Source: Polynucleobacter sp. UB-Piko-W3 (GTDB lineage Bacteria > Pseudomonadota > Gammaproteobacteria > Burkholderiales > Burkholderiaceae). Taken from it: 64,000 nucleotides of DNA. The stretch spans positions 153,374-217,373 of the forward strand of contig NZ_JACVPY010000002.1 in the NCBI RefSeq assembly GCF_018881635.1, given 5' to 3'. Position 1 is the first letter of the stretch, and every line of letters starts with the position of its first letter. Position numbers and translations under genes: made by a program. Of the stretch, positions 26,846-37,390 are shown piece after piece. The notes beneath the pieces were generated by a model, which saw nothing but the letters and a program-made list of their open reading frames with translations, did not search any database and was not told the origin of the DNA.

Positions 26846-29800
26846 GTGCAACTGAAATCCATCAAACTTTCCGGCTTTAAGTCTTTCGTTGACCCAACCC
26901 ATTTTGAAATGCCTGGCCAATTAATTGGCGTTGTAGGGCCTAACGGTTGCGGAAAGTCGAACATTATTGACGCTGTCCGCTGGGTTTTAGGAGAATCTCG
27001 CGCTAGTGAACTGCGTGGCGAATCGATGCAGGACGTCATTTTTAATGGCTCTGGTTTGCGAAAGCCATCTGGCCGTGCCAGCGTGGAATTGATTTTTGAT
27101 AATTCTGAGGGGCGCGCTCAAGGTCAGTGGAGTGCTTTTACAGAACTCGGAATCAAACGCGTTTTGACTCGTGATGGCAACTCTAGTTACTACGTTAACA
27201 ATCAAGTCGTTCGTCGTAAAGATATTCAAGATATATTCTTGGGCACTGGTATGGGTCCAAGAGGTTACGCCATTATTGGTCAAGGAACCATTAATCGAAT
27301 TCTAGAAGCAAAGCCTGAAGAATTGCGTGTCTTCTTGGAAGAAGCTGCTGGTGTTTCTAAATACAAAGAGCGTCGTAAAGAAACGGCATCACGCTTAGAA
27401 GATACTGTAGAAAATTTAACTCGTGTTGAAGATATTTTGCGTGAGCTCGATCAGCAATTAACGCGTTTGGAAAAACAAGCTACAGTTGCTGAGCGTCACG
27501 CAGAGCTCTCAACACAAATGAAATCACAGCAGCAGTTGCTGTGGTTTGTACGTCAAACTGAGGCTGGTAAAGAGCAAGAGCGTCATGCTAACAGTATTCG
27601 CGATACTCAGGTTAGTTTGGAAGAGCAAACTGCTAAGTTGCGCCATTCTGAGGCTGAATTAGAAACCATGCGTACCCAACAGTATGCATTGCAAGATAAG
27701 GTTTCTCAGGCTCAAGGTGATTTGTATCAAACCAACTCTGATGTGAGTCAGGTCGAGTCCCAGATTCACTATGTGCAAGAAGCACGTCAACGTTTGCAGC
27801 AACAAACTATCGATTTACAGGCGCAGTTACAACGTTGGACTATTCAAGAGACTGATGCTGCACAAGCGCAACGTACTACCGAACATGAGTTATCTCTTGC
27901 AACAGAAAAAGAGCAAACCCTCTTGGCGGATCTGAATGGTTTACAAGCACAGATGCCAGGGCGTGAAGAGGCTTATCAAACATCTACTCGCGACCTCAAT
28001 AATGCGCGCGAAAGTTTGGCATCCATCGAGCAGCGTTTAGCAAGTTTGGGTGAGCGTATTCGTGCGATGTCTGCACAATCGGATGAGCTTAAAGGGCGCG
28101 AGACTCGTCTCACTAGCGAATTAGATGGCATGCGCAGACCCGATGCAGAGGCTTTGCAAACCTCGATTGATCGCCAGGTCATGGCGCAGCGTAAGGTTGA
28201 TGAGGCTAAGCAGAGCGCGGCTGATACGCAACAACGCGTTCCAGCTGCTGACGAGGCACGGAATGCCGCACAGCAAAAGGTCCAGATTGCAAATCAGGAT
28301 CTTGCGCAAACTGAAGCGAAGTTAACGGCACTGACTGCTTTGCAAGCTAGCGTTCAAGCGCAAGGTAAGATTGGACCATGGTTAGAGAGTAAGGGTCTTA
28401 AGGAGAGCAAACGTCTCTGGCAAGAGTTGAAGGTTGAAAGTGGCTGGGAAGCTGCTTTGGAATCCGTATTGCGTGAACGCTTGGCTGCAGTAACAGCAAA
28501 GAGTATTCAAGAAACATTAGCTTTAGCTAATGATGCTCCCCCAAGCCGTTTAGCGATTTTGCTCACTGAAGAAATAACCCCTGCGCATACCAATGTGCCT
28601 GCCGATTTCACACCACTACTGACGCGCGTGCAAAGTGCTGGCGCAGCAAGGCTGACTTCTGTATTGCAAGAATGGTTAGACAATATTTATATTGCTAGCA
28701 GCCTAGAAGATGCTTTGCATCGTCGCGAGAAATTACCCGCTGGCGGTGCTTTTGTTACTCAGCAAGGCCACTTAGTGAGCCGTGTCAGTGTTCAACTCTA
28801 TGCTGCAGACTCTGAGCAAGCCGGTATGTTGGCGCGCGCTCAAGAGATGGAAAGTCTTGAGAAGCAATTACGCGCTCAAAAACTCATGCAAAGTGAGTTG
28901 CAAAGCGAATTGGATCAGTGTGTTGCAAATTATCAAGCTGCACACCAAGCAGCAGAGCAGGCCCGCATCAATGCTGAGCATACTGTGCAAGAAGCGCATG
29001 GTTTCGAAGTGGAAAGAATGCAGCTCACCCAAGCTGAAGAGCAATACAGCCAGCGTGCCGCGCAAGTTCAAAGCGAGTTGTCAGAATTGCATCAGCAGAT
29101 GGAGCAATTAGGTACGAATCAGGCTCAATCAAGCGTGGAGTTAACCCAATCAGAACTTTCTAAACAGGGACTGCAAGATTCTCTCCAGGCAGCCCAAGAA
29201 AAATTAGAGCTGACCACTCAAGAGCGTGATCACTTACGTGAATCTCTTCGTGCTGCTGAGATGGCAGCTCAAGAAGCGGCATTTACAACTCGCTCATTGC
29301 AGCAACGTATTACTGATTTGCAACGTGATCAAAGTACAGCGCGTACCCAGATCATGGAGATCCAAGATAAACATGACTTAGCCACGCAAGAGCTAGCAAC
29401 TTTAAGTGATGAAGAAGCGCAAGATAAATTGCAAGGCTTGTTGTTGGCCCGGAGTGCACGTGAGGCTTCCCTTGCGAATGCACGTACTGAACAAGATGCT
29501 TTATTGCATCAACTGCGTGAAGCTGATGAAGCCCGTATGCAAATAGAGCGTGGCTTACAGCCAATGCGTGACAAAGTAGTTGATTTACAGTTACGTGAAC
29601 AAGCTGCCCGCTTGAACTTCGAGCAATTTGCAACATTATTAGCGGATGCTGAAGCTGATCTCATTGCCTTGGAGGCAAATTTCAACTCAGACTTGAAAGT
29701 GGGCGCATTACAAACGGAAGTGAATCGCTTGAATACTGAAATTCAATCCTTGGGCCCAGTGAATATGGCTGCTCTTGATGAGTTAGCTAGCTCACGTGAG

Positions 29801-30367
29801 CGTAAGCAGTTCTTAGATGCCCAATCTGCAGACTTGAATGAAGCAATGCAGACTTTGACAGATGCGATTGCGAAGATTGATGCTGAAACTCGCGACCTCT
29901 TGCAGGGTACTTTTGATCAAGTCAATATCCATTTTGGAAAATTGTTCCCAGAGCTCTTTGGTGGTGGTCATGCTGAACTAGTGATGACTGGCGAAGAAAT
30001 TTTGGATTCAGGTGTTCAGGTTATGGCGCAACCTCCAGGTAAGAAAAACAGCTCTATTCATCTACTCTCTGGCGGTGAAAAAGCATTGACTGCAATTGCT
30101 TTAGTTTTCTCACTCTTCCTCCTCAATCCTGCCCCATTCTGCTTGCTAGACGAAGTGGATGCTCCATTGGATGATGCGAATACTTTGCGCTATGCAAAGA
30201 TGGTATCCAAAATGTCAGAAAAGACACAGTTTGTGTTCATCTCACATAATAAGATCACCATGGAAATTGCTCATCAACTGATTGGTGTCACCATGCAAGA
30301 GCAGGGTGTATCCAGAATTGTGGCAGTAGATATCTCATCTGCTGTATCGATCGTGGAGGCCGCCTAA
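26846..30367 (+). CDS. smc: Chromosome partition protein SMC
   Basis: A 1173-residue ATPase that compacts and segregates the chromosome. The N-terminal head has Walker A GPNGCGKSNIIDAV. Two very long coiled-coil arms (about 170-500 and 660-1000, rich in Gln/Glu/Ala heptads) flank a hinge domain (about 505-650, starting near KIGPWLESKG). The C-terminal head has the ABC signature LLSGGEKALTAIAL and Walker B PFCLLDEVDAPLDD. The gene starts with GTG at 26846, where the family's MQLKSIKLSGFKSF opening begins; no clear ribosome site is visible. smc-zipA-ligA is a conserved betaproteobacterial operon. Confidence 0.98.
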   Translation: MQLKSIKLSGFKSFVDPTHFEMPGQLIGVVGPNGCGKSNIIDAVRWVLGESRASELRGESMQDVIFNGSGLRKPSGRASVELIFDNSEGRAQGQWSAFTELGIKRVLTRDGNSSYYVNNQVVRRKDIQDIFLGTGMGPRGYAIIGQGTINRILEAKPEELRVFLEEAAGVSKYKERRKETASRLEDTVENLTRVEDILRELDQQLTRLEKQATVAERHAELSTQMKSQQQLLWFVRQTEAGKEQERHANSIRDTQVSLEEQTAKLRHSEAELETMRTQQYALQDKVSQAQGDLYQTNSDVSQVESQIHYVQEARQRLQQQTIDLQAQLQRWTIQETDAAQAQRTTEHELSLATEKEQTLLADLNGLQAQMPGREEAYQTSTRDLNNARESLASIEQRLASLGERIRAMSAQSDELKGRETRLTSELDGMRRPDAEALQTSIDRQVMAQRKVDEAKQSAADTQQRVPAADEARNAAQQKVQIANQDLAQTEAKLTALTALQASVQAQGKIGPWLESKGLKESKRLWQELKVESGWEAALESVLRERLAAVTAKSIQETLALANDAPPSRLAILLTEEITPAHTNVPADFTPLLTRVQSAGAARLTSVLQEWLDNIYIASSLEDALHRREKLPAGGAFVTQQGHLVSRVSVQLYAADSEQAGMLARAQEMESLEKQLRAQKLMQSELQSELDQCVANYQAAHQAAEQARINAEHTVQEAHGFEVERMQLTQAEEQYSQRAAQVQSELSELHQQMEQLGTNQAQSSVELTQSELSKQGLQDSLQAAQEKLELTTQERDHLRESLRAAEMAAQEAAFTTRSLQQRITDLQRDQSTARTQIMEIQDKHDLATQELATLSDEEAQDKLQGLLLARSAREASLANARTEQDALLHQLREADEARMQIERGLQPMRDKVVDLQLREQAARLNFEQFATLLADAEADLIALEANFNSDLKVGALQTEVNRLNTEIQSLGPVNMAALDELASSRERKQFLDAQSADLNEAMQTLTDAIAKIDAETRDLLQGTFDQVNIHFGKLFPELFGGGHAELVMTGEEILDSGVQVMAQPPGKKNSSIHLLSGGEKALTAIALVFSLFLLNPAPFCLLDEVDAPLDDANTLRYAKMVSKMSEKTQFVFISHNKITMEIAHQLIGVTMQEQGVSRIVAVDISSAVSIVEAA

Positions 30368-31435
30368 GTGTACGTAGAACAAATCATGACGAGTTTAGGT
30401 TTGTCCGATTTGCAATTTGCATTAGCTTTCATTGGCTTACTAATTTTGATATTAGTAGTCATTCTTAATTTTAAATACGCACGTGCTCGTCGCCAAGCAA
30501 AAGAGCAAGTTCAATTGAGCGATGATCACTTTGGTCGCGATTCTAGCTTTACCGCTGGTTTTGCTGATCCACAGATAGTTCGCGCCGAGCCAAGTTTTAC
30601 ACCTATTCCAACAGCGCTTTCTAGTGCACAGAAATTTACTATTGATCCCCGCATTGATTGCGTCATCACACTTCGTTTTGATCAGCCTATTGCTGGATCA
30701 GAGATTTTAGAAGAGATTCATGAGTGGATTGAAGCTCAATTAGCAGCTAGCTCTAGATGGGTATGTGAAGGTCTCAATGCTGCCCAAGGGACCACAGAGG
30801 GCTGGGAAGTCCTCAAACCTGGATCGACCTATTCAGAGTTGCAGTTAGCAATCCAATTGGCAAGCCGCCGTGGTGCTATCGGAGTATTGGAGTTATCTGA
30901 TTTTTGCTCACGTGCACAAGCACTTGCGGAGACTTTGGGCTCTCAAATTGATATGCCTAGTGTGACCACAATGCTGGAAAGCGCCAAAGAGCTAGATGTG
31001 ATGGCCGCTGATAGCGATATCCAACTGAGCATTAATGTTTTATTTGATGAACCATGCCCATGGGGTAACTTTGACGCCCTGATGCGTCGGTGTGGTTTTA
31101 AATTAGCTCGTAACGGCAGGCAATTTGAGTTCTTTAGTAATGGGTCGCTTGTCTTTAATAGCGCTGATTTAGATCCCAATTCACCTGTATCACAATTGAC
31201 CTTATTGCTTGAAGTTCCATTAGTCTCACGAGAAGAACGTGCCTTCGAAAGAATGTTTGGCGAGGCCGTTAAGCTTGCTCAGGCTGCACATGGCCGTATA
31301 GTAGACGACAATGGTATTAACTTGAGTGAGGCTGCGGTAGTGAGTATTCGTCAGCATCTTGATCTTCTTTACGTCAATCTAGAAAAGTCTGGAGTTCCCG
31401 CTGGATCTTCTACGGCCAGCAGACTCTTTAGCTAG
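30368..31435 (+). CDS. zipA: Cell division protein ZipA (FtsZ-binding membrane anchor)
   Basis: A 355-residue protein. An N-terminal membrane segment (about residues 16-37, LAFIGLLILILVVILNF) is followed by a basic stretch, a linker and a C-terminal ZipA FtsZ-binding domain (about 205-345, containing DIQLSINVLFDEPCPWGNFD and VSREERAFERMF). It tethers FtsZ to the inner membrane. Sequence identity to enterobacterial ZipA is weak by eye; topology, domain and the smc-ligA position support the call. The GTG at 30368 directly follows the smc stop and has a GGAGG site (30355-30359) eight bases upstream, so it is preferred over the ATG at 30386. Confidence 0.85.
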   Translation: MYVEQIMTSLGLSDLQFALAFIGLLILILVVILNFKYARARRQAKEQVQLSDDHFGRDSSFTAGFADPQIVRAEPSFTPIPTALSSAQKFTIDPRIDCVITLRFDQPIAGSEILEEIHEWIEAQLAASSRWVCEGLNAAQGTTEGWEVLKPGSTYSELQLAIQLASRRGAIGVLELSDFCSRAQALAETLGSQIDMPSVTTMLESAKELDVMAADSDIQLSINVLFDEPCPWGNFDALMRRCGFKLARNGRQFEFFSNGSLVFNSADLDPNSPVSQLTLLLEVPLVSREERAFERMFGEAVKLAQAAHGRIVDDNGINLSEAAVVSIRQHLDLLYVNLEKSGVPAGSSTASRLFS

Positions 31436-33460
<2,025 letters not shown>

Positions 33461-33461
33461 G

Positions 33462-34238
33462 ATGCTTTCTCCTATGAATTCATTACATCAAAACTTTTCT
33501 CTAAAGGCTCAATCCTGGGATAGCTTGGGGCCAATTTCTGATCAAGAAAAGCAAGTTCGGATTGATTTAGCAACAGCCTATCAACTAGCGCATCTCAAAA
33601 ATTGGGATGACGGAATCTATACCCATATATCAGCAGCGATCCCAGCCGAAGAAGGTGCTTATTTGCTCAATCAGTTCGGACTACGCTTTAATGAAGTCAC
33701 TCCGCAGAATTTGGTGAAGGTCAATATTGAAGGCAAGATATTGTCTGGTGATGGCCCAGTCAATCAATCGGGTTTTGCAATTCATGGAGCAGTACATGCA
33801 GCAAGGTCAGATGCGCATTGTGTATTCCATTTGCATGCAGATTCTGTGATTGCTGTATCAGCCCAGAAGCAAGGGCTATTACCGATTTCACAACATGCCT
33901 TGCGTTTCTATCAAGATATGGGCTACCACCCATATCAGGGCTTAGCCCTTTCATCGCAAGAGCAGACTGCATTGATTGCAAACTTAGGCAATAAAAAGGC
34001 CGTACTTTTGCATAATCATGGCAGCATTGTTTGTGGGACATCTATTCAGCAGGCATTTTATTTAATGGATGTACTGGATAAGGCCTGCAATATCCAGCTG
34101 CTAGCTGGGTCTCATGGGGAACTGGTTAGTCCACCCGCAGCCATCTGTGAATTAACCTACGAGCAGCTTTGTAGTGATGGTGATCAGGAGGGTCAGCTAG
34201 AATGGCCCGCATATCAACGTGTATTTATGAATCATTAA
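33462..34238 (+). CDS. Class II aldolase/adducin family protein
   Basis: A 258-residue protein of the class II aldolase/adducin fold. Zinc-ligand histidines are visible in VFHLHADSV and near LLHNHGSIVCG, and the N-terminal region has the family's DLATAYQLAHLKNWDDGIYTHISA opening in part. Members act on sugar phosphates or as epimerases and decarboxylases; the substrate here is unknown. It begins one base after the ligA stop; an ATG at 33474 is an alternative start. The following 4-oxalocrotonate-tautomerase-like gene lies 12 bases away and probably shares the transcript. Confidence 0.85.
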   Translation: MLSPMNSLHQNFSLKAQSWDSLGPISDQEKQVRIDLATAYQLAHLKNWDDGIYTHISAAIPAEEGAYLLNQFGLRFNEVTPQNLVKVNIEGKILSGDGPVNQSGFAIHGAVHAARSDAHCVFHLHADSVIAVSAQKQGLLPISQHALRFYQDMGYHPYQGLALSSQEQTALIANLGNKKAVLLHNHGSIVCGTSIQQAFYLMDVLDKACNIQLLAGSHGELVSPPAAICELTYEQLCSDGDQEGQLEWPAYQRVFMNH

Positions 34239-34250
34239 TCGGAGGTAAAG

Positions 34251-34433
34251 ATGCCAGTCATTCAAGTTCAATTATTTGAAGGTCGTACAGAGGACGTCAA
34301 GCGTGAGTATGCAAAAGCCATTACTGAGGCTGCTGTCAAAATTATGGGTTGCTCTGCTGAGTCTGTAGATGTGATCTATCAAGACATTAAAAAATCAGAT
34401 TGGGCTACTGCAGGTAAGCTATGGAGTGATTAG
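34251..34433 (+). CDS. 4-oxalocrotonate tautomerase-like protein
   Basis: A 60-residue protein of the tautomerase superfamily. The catalytic proline directly follows the initiator Met (MPVIQVQLFEGRT), and the fold is completed by a helix (KREYAKAITEAAVKIM) and a second strand (SVDVIYQDI). Length matches the 4-OT subfamily, which works as hexamers and isomerises keto-enol acids. The physiological substrate is unknown. A GGAGG ribosome site lies just before the ATG, and an intrinsic terminator follows the stop. Confidence 0.87.
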   Translation: MPVIQVQLFEGRTEDVKREYAKAITEAAVKIMGCSAESVDVIYQDIKKSDWATAGKLWSD

Positions 34434-34452
34434 TTCCAACTTGTATTCATCC

Positions 34453-34479
34453 AATCCCCATGCATTGGGGATTTTTTTA
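34453..34479 (+). terminator. Intrinsic terminator after the tautomerase gene
   Basis: AATCCCCA (34453-34460) pairs with TGGGGATT (34466-34473) around a five-base loop and is followed by a run of T. It ends the plus-strand unit and abuts the convergent lysR stop. Confidence 0.85.
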
Positions 34480-35400
34480 TTCAATGTGATCTGGGGGAAG
34501 GCCTTTCCACCACTCCCCCTTAAATTGACCCTGTAACCAGTCAATACATTGACTCACTTTAGTGGGTACATGTTTAGGCGAAGAAAATACTGCATGCATT
34601 TCTTGGCTTGGCAGTAACCAGTCTTCCATTACTGGTTGTAACACTTGATCTTGAATTGATTGATGGGCAACGTAGCAGGGTAGCGCCGCTAAGCCCATTC
34701 CTGCTCTAGCTGCCGCGAGAATGGAAGAAAGGTTATTCGAAATAAATGGCCCCCTCACTTCAACAACTTCAGTTTGATTTTGGGGATTCGTAAAGCTCCA
34801 GCGATGATCGCTTTGCGCTGTTGTATAGATCAGGGCACGATGCTTTTTGATATCTTCTGGCACTTTAGGTGCTGGATGTTCTTGAAGATATTTGGGATTG
34901 GCAACCAAGATCCAAGGATTCATGCCGATGAATCGCGAGCCTAATGAGGAGTCAGGCAGATTCCTCATTCGGATTGCTAAATCTACTCCTTGCTCAACTA
35001 GGTTGATGTAGCGATCATCCATACTCAAATCTACTTCTAGCTCAGGATGGTGCGACATAAATTCTAGGATGGAGGGCGTTAGTACCCGGCGCCCAAAAGC
35101 AACTGAAGAGCTGATCGTTAATTTGCCACGAACTTTGGATTGCATTAATGAGGCGAGATCGTCAGCCTCGTTAATTTCTTGAGAAATGATTTTGCATTTT
35201 TCGTAGTAGAGCTTGCCAATTTCAGTTGCCGTAACTCCACGTGTGCTGCGATGCAGCAATAGAGTTCCTAAACGTTTTTCCAGGCTAGCTACAAATTTCG
35301 TTGCCGTTGGCTGGGTAATACCCAAGTCCTCAGCGGCCTTGCTAAAGGAGCCTGTTTCAACAATGCGGATAAATAGAGATATGCCTTGGACGCGATCCAT
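34477..35400 (-). CDS. LysR-family transcriptional regulator, divergent from gcl
   Basis: A 307-residue LysR-type regulator. Residues 1-60 form the winged helix-turn-helix (GSFSKAAEDLGITQPTATKF), and residues about 90-295 form the LysR substrate-binding domain, with the common opening VRGKLTISSSVAFGRRVLTP. It is transcribed away from glyoxylate carboligase across a 134-base spacer that holds a perfect inverted repeat with a T-N11-A core, so it probably controls gcl and itself. The inducer is unknown; glyoxylate, glycolate or an allantoin/oxalate-pathway compound would fit the target. Confidence 0.9.
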   Translation of the reverse strand: MDRVQGISLFIRIVETGSFSKAAEDLGITQPTATKFVASLEKRLGTLLLHRSTRGVTATEIGKLYYEKCKIISQEINEADDLASLMQSKVRGKLTISSSVAFGRRVLTPSILEFMSHHPELEVDLSMDDRYINLVEQGVDLAIRMRNLPDSSLGSRFIGMNPWILVANPKYLQEHPAPKVPEDIKKHRALIYTTAQSDHRWSFTNPQNQTEVVEVRGPFISNNLSSILAAARAGMGLAALPCYVAHQSIQDQVLQPVMEDWLLPSQEMHAVFSSPKHVPTKVSQCIDWLQGQFKGEWWKGLPPDHIE

Positions 35401-35437
35401 AGTGCTGTTTAAGGGTTTTGATGCGCTATTTTTACAC

Positions 35438-35454
35438 TATTCCATGGTGGAATA
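35438..35454. promoter_or_regulatory. Candidate LysR operator between lysR and gcl
   Basis: A perfect inverted repeat TATTCCA-TGG-TGGAATA with seven-base arms and a three-base centre. It includes the T-N11-A pattern (T at 35440, A at 35452) typical of LysR recognition sites. It lies 38 bases upstream of the lysR ATG and 80 bases upstream of the gcl ATG, as expected for an autoregulatory site shared by divergent promoters. Confidence 0.6.
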
Positions 35455-35534
35455 CTAGATATAGATTTGCTGATCTTCCCAAAAAGGGCAAATTTCACCA
35501 TCATTGCGCCTACAACAACATTGGGAGGCAAATC

Positions 35535-37325
35535 ATGGCAAAAATGAAGGCAGCAATGGCAGCGGTTTTGGTGATGGAAAAAGAGGGCATTACTACTGCC
35601 TTCGGAGTACCTGGTGCTGCAATTAATCCGCTCTATGCGCAACTTCGTGAACGTCAGTCGATTACCCATATTTTGGCGCGCCACGTAGAAGGTGCATCAC
35701 ATATGGCCGAAGGCTATACCCGTGCGAAGGCTGGCAATATCGGCGTCTGTATTGGTACATCTGGCCCTGCTGGAACCGATATGATCACCGGCTTATATTC
35801 AGCGAGCGCTGATTCCATTCCGATTCTTTGCATCACAGGCCAAGCGCCACGCGCACGTTTGTACAAAGAAGATTTCCAAGCTGTTGATATCGAAAGTATT
35901 GCTAAGCCTGTAACTAAATGGGCTGTTACCGTTCGTGAGCCAGGGTTAGTGCCACGCGTATTTCAACAGGCATTTCACATCATGCGCTCTGGACGTCCAG
36001 GGCCAGTGTTGATCGATTTGCCAATTGATGTTCAGATGGCTGAGATTGAGTTTGATATCGATACTTATGAGCCATTAGCGGTTTACAAACCTACACCAAG
36101 CCGTAAGCAAATCGAAAAAGCGATGGAAATGTTAATGACTGCTGAGAAGCCATTGATTGTGGCTGGCGGCGGAATTATCAATGCAGATGCTTCTAAGCTA
36201 TTAGTAGAGTTTGCTGAGTTGATGAACATTCCAGTTATTCCAACCTTGATGGGTTGGGGATCAATCCCGGATGACCATCCATTAATGGCTGGTATGGTCG
36301 GCTTGCAAACTGCGCATCGCTACGGCAATGCAACCATGTTAGCTAGCGACTTTGTATTAGGCATTGGTAACCGTTGGGCGAATCGCCACACTGGTTCAGT
36401 TGATGTTTACACCAAAGGTCGTAAGTTTATTCACGTGGATATTGAGCCCACCCAAATTGGTCGCGTATTTACGCCTGATTATGGAATTGTTTCCGATGCC
36501 AAAGCAGCTCTTGAGTTATTTGTTGAAGTTGCTAAAGATTGGAAGGCAAAAGGCAAACTTAATAATTACGGTGATTGGGTAAGTCGTTGCCAAGAGCGTA
36601 AGAAGCTCATGTTGCGTAAGACTGATTTTGATAACATTCCAGTTAAACCACAACGTGTTTATCAGGAAATGAATACTGCATTTGGTCGCGATACTATTTA
36701 TGTGACCACCATTGGTTTATCGCAAATTGCAGGCGGACAGTTCTTGCATGTGTATGGCGATCGCCAGTGGATTAACTGCGGACAAGCTGGCCCATTAGGT
36801 TGGACTATTCCTGCTGCTCTGGGTGTATTGGCTGCTGATCCCACTCGTACCGTCGTCGGCTTATCAGGTGATTACGACTTCCAGTTCTTAATTGAAGAGT
36901 TGGCTGTAGGTGCGCAATTTAAATTACCTTTAGTAATGGTGCTGGTAAATAACAGTTACCTTGGCTTAATTCGTCAGGCGCAACGTGGATTCGATATGGA
37001 CTACTGTGTACAGTTAGCCTTTGACAATATTAATGTGGACGATACAACCCTTAAAGGCTATGGCGTTGATCACGGTAAAGTAGTTGAAGGTTTAGGCTGC
37101 AAATTACTGCGTGTGAGCGATCCTGCCAAGATTAATGGTGCTTTAGTTGAAGCGCAGAAGATGGCTAAACACTTCATGGTGCCAGTAGTAGTTGAGGTGA
37201 TCATGGAGAAGGTAACCAATATTGCGATGGGTATGGAGATTGACAATATCAATGAATTTGAAGAAGTTGATTGCCGTCACCCAGCTGGTCGTGAGGGCCT
37301 ACAAATGGCCGGTCTCTTAGACTAA
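35535..37325 (+). CDS. gcl: Glyoxylate carboligase
   Basis: A 596-residue ThDP- and FAD-binding enzyme that joins two glyoxylate molecules into tartronate semialdehyde plus CO2. Domains run in the usual order: pyrimidine-binding (1-170), central FAD/dehydrogenase-like (190-330) and pyrophosphate-binding (about 370-550, with [12 protein letters not shown] and VNNSYLGL). V51 in [13 protein letters not shown] replaces the catalytic Glu found in other ThDP enzymes, a hallmark of Gcl. The ATG at 35535 has a GGGAGG site (35523-35528); the open frame extends upstream but only over regulatory sequence. The usual partners hyi and glxR are not adjacent. Confidence 0.96.
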   Translation: MAKMKAAMAAVLVMEKEGITTAFGVPGAAINPLYAQLRERQSITHILARHVEGASHMAEGYTRAKAGNIGVCIGTSGPAGTDMITGLYSASADSIPILCITGQAPRARLYKEDFQAVDIESIAKPVTKWAVTVREPGLVPRVFQQAFHIMRSGRPGPVLIDLPIDVQMAEIEFDIDTYEPLAVYKPTPSRKQIEKAMEMLMTAEKPLIVAGGGIINADASKLLVEFAELMNIPVIPTLMGWGSIPDDHPLMAGMVGLQTAHRYGNATMLASDFVLGIGNRWANRHTGSVDVYTKGRKFIHVDIEPTQIGRVFTPDYGIVSDAKAALELFVEVAKDWKAKGKLNNYGDWVSRCQERKKLMLRKTDFDNIPVKPQRVYQEMNTAFGRDTIYVTTIGLSQIAGGQFLHVYGDRQWINCGQAGPLGWTIPAALGVLAADPTRTVVGLSGDYDFQFLIEELAVGAQFKLPLVMVLVNNSYLGLIRQAQRGFDMDYCVQLAFDNINVDDTTLKGYGVDHGKVVEGLGCKLLRVSDPAKINGALVEAQKMAKHFMVPVVVEVIMEKVTNIAMGMEIDNINEFEEVDCRHPAGREGLQMAGLLD

Positions 37326-37349
37326 GCATTCATGTAGTTTGCATTACCG

Positions 37350-37382
37350 GAGCCCAGATTAAAACCTGGGCTCTTTCTTTTT
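37350..37382 (+). terminator. Intrinsic terminator after gcl
   Basis: GAGCCCAG (37350-37357) pairs with CTGGGCTC (37366-37373) around an eight-base loop and is followed by TTTCTTTTT. It separates gcl from the convergent glnD. Confidence 0.88.
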
Positions 37383-37390
37383 GTGGGTGA

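Noticed and set aside
35418-35534. N-terminal extension of Gcl from an ATG at 35418
   Set aside because: The extra 39 residues cover the operator region and are not part of the Gcl family; the ATG at 35535 has a strong GGGAGG site.
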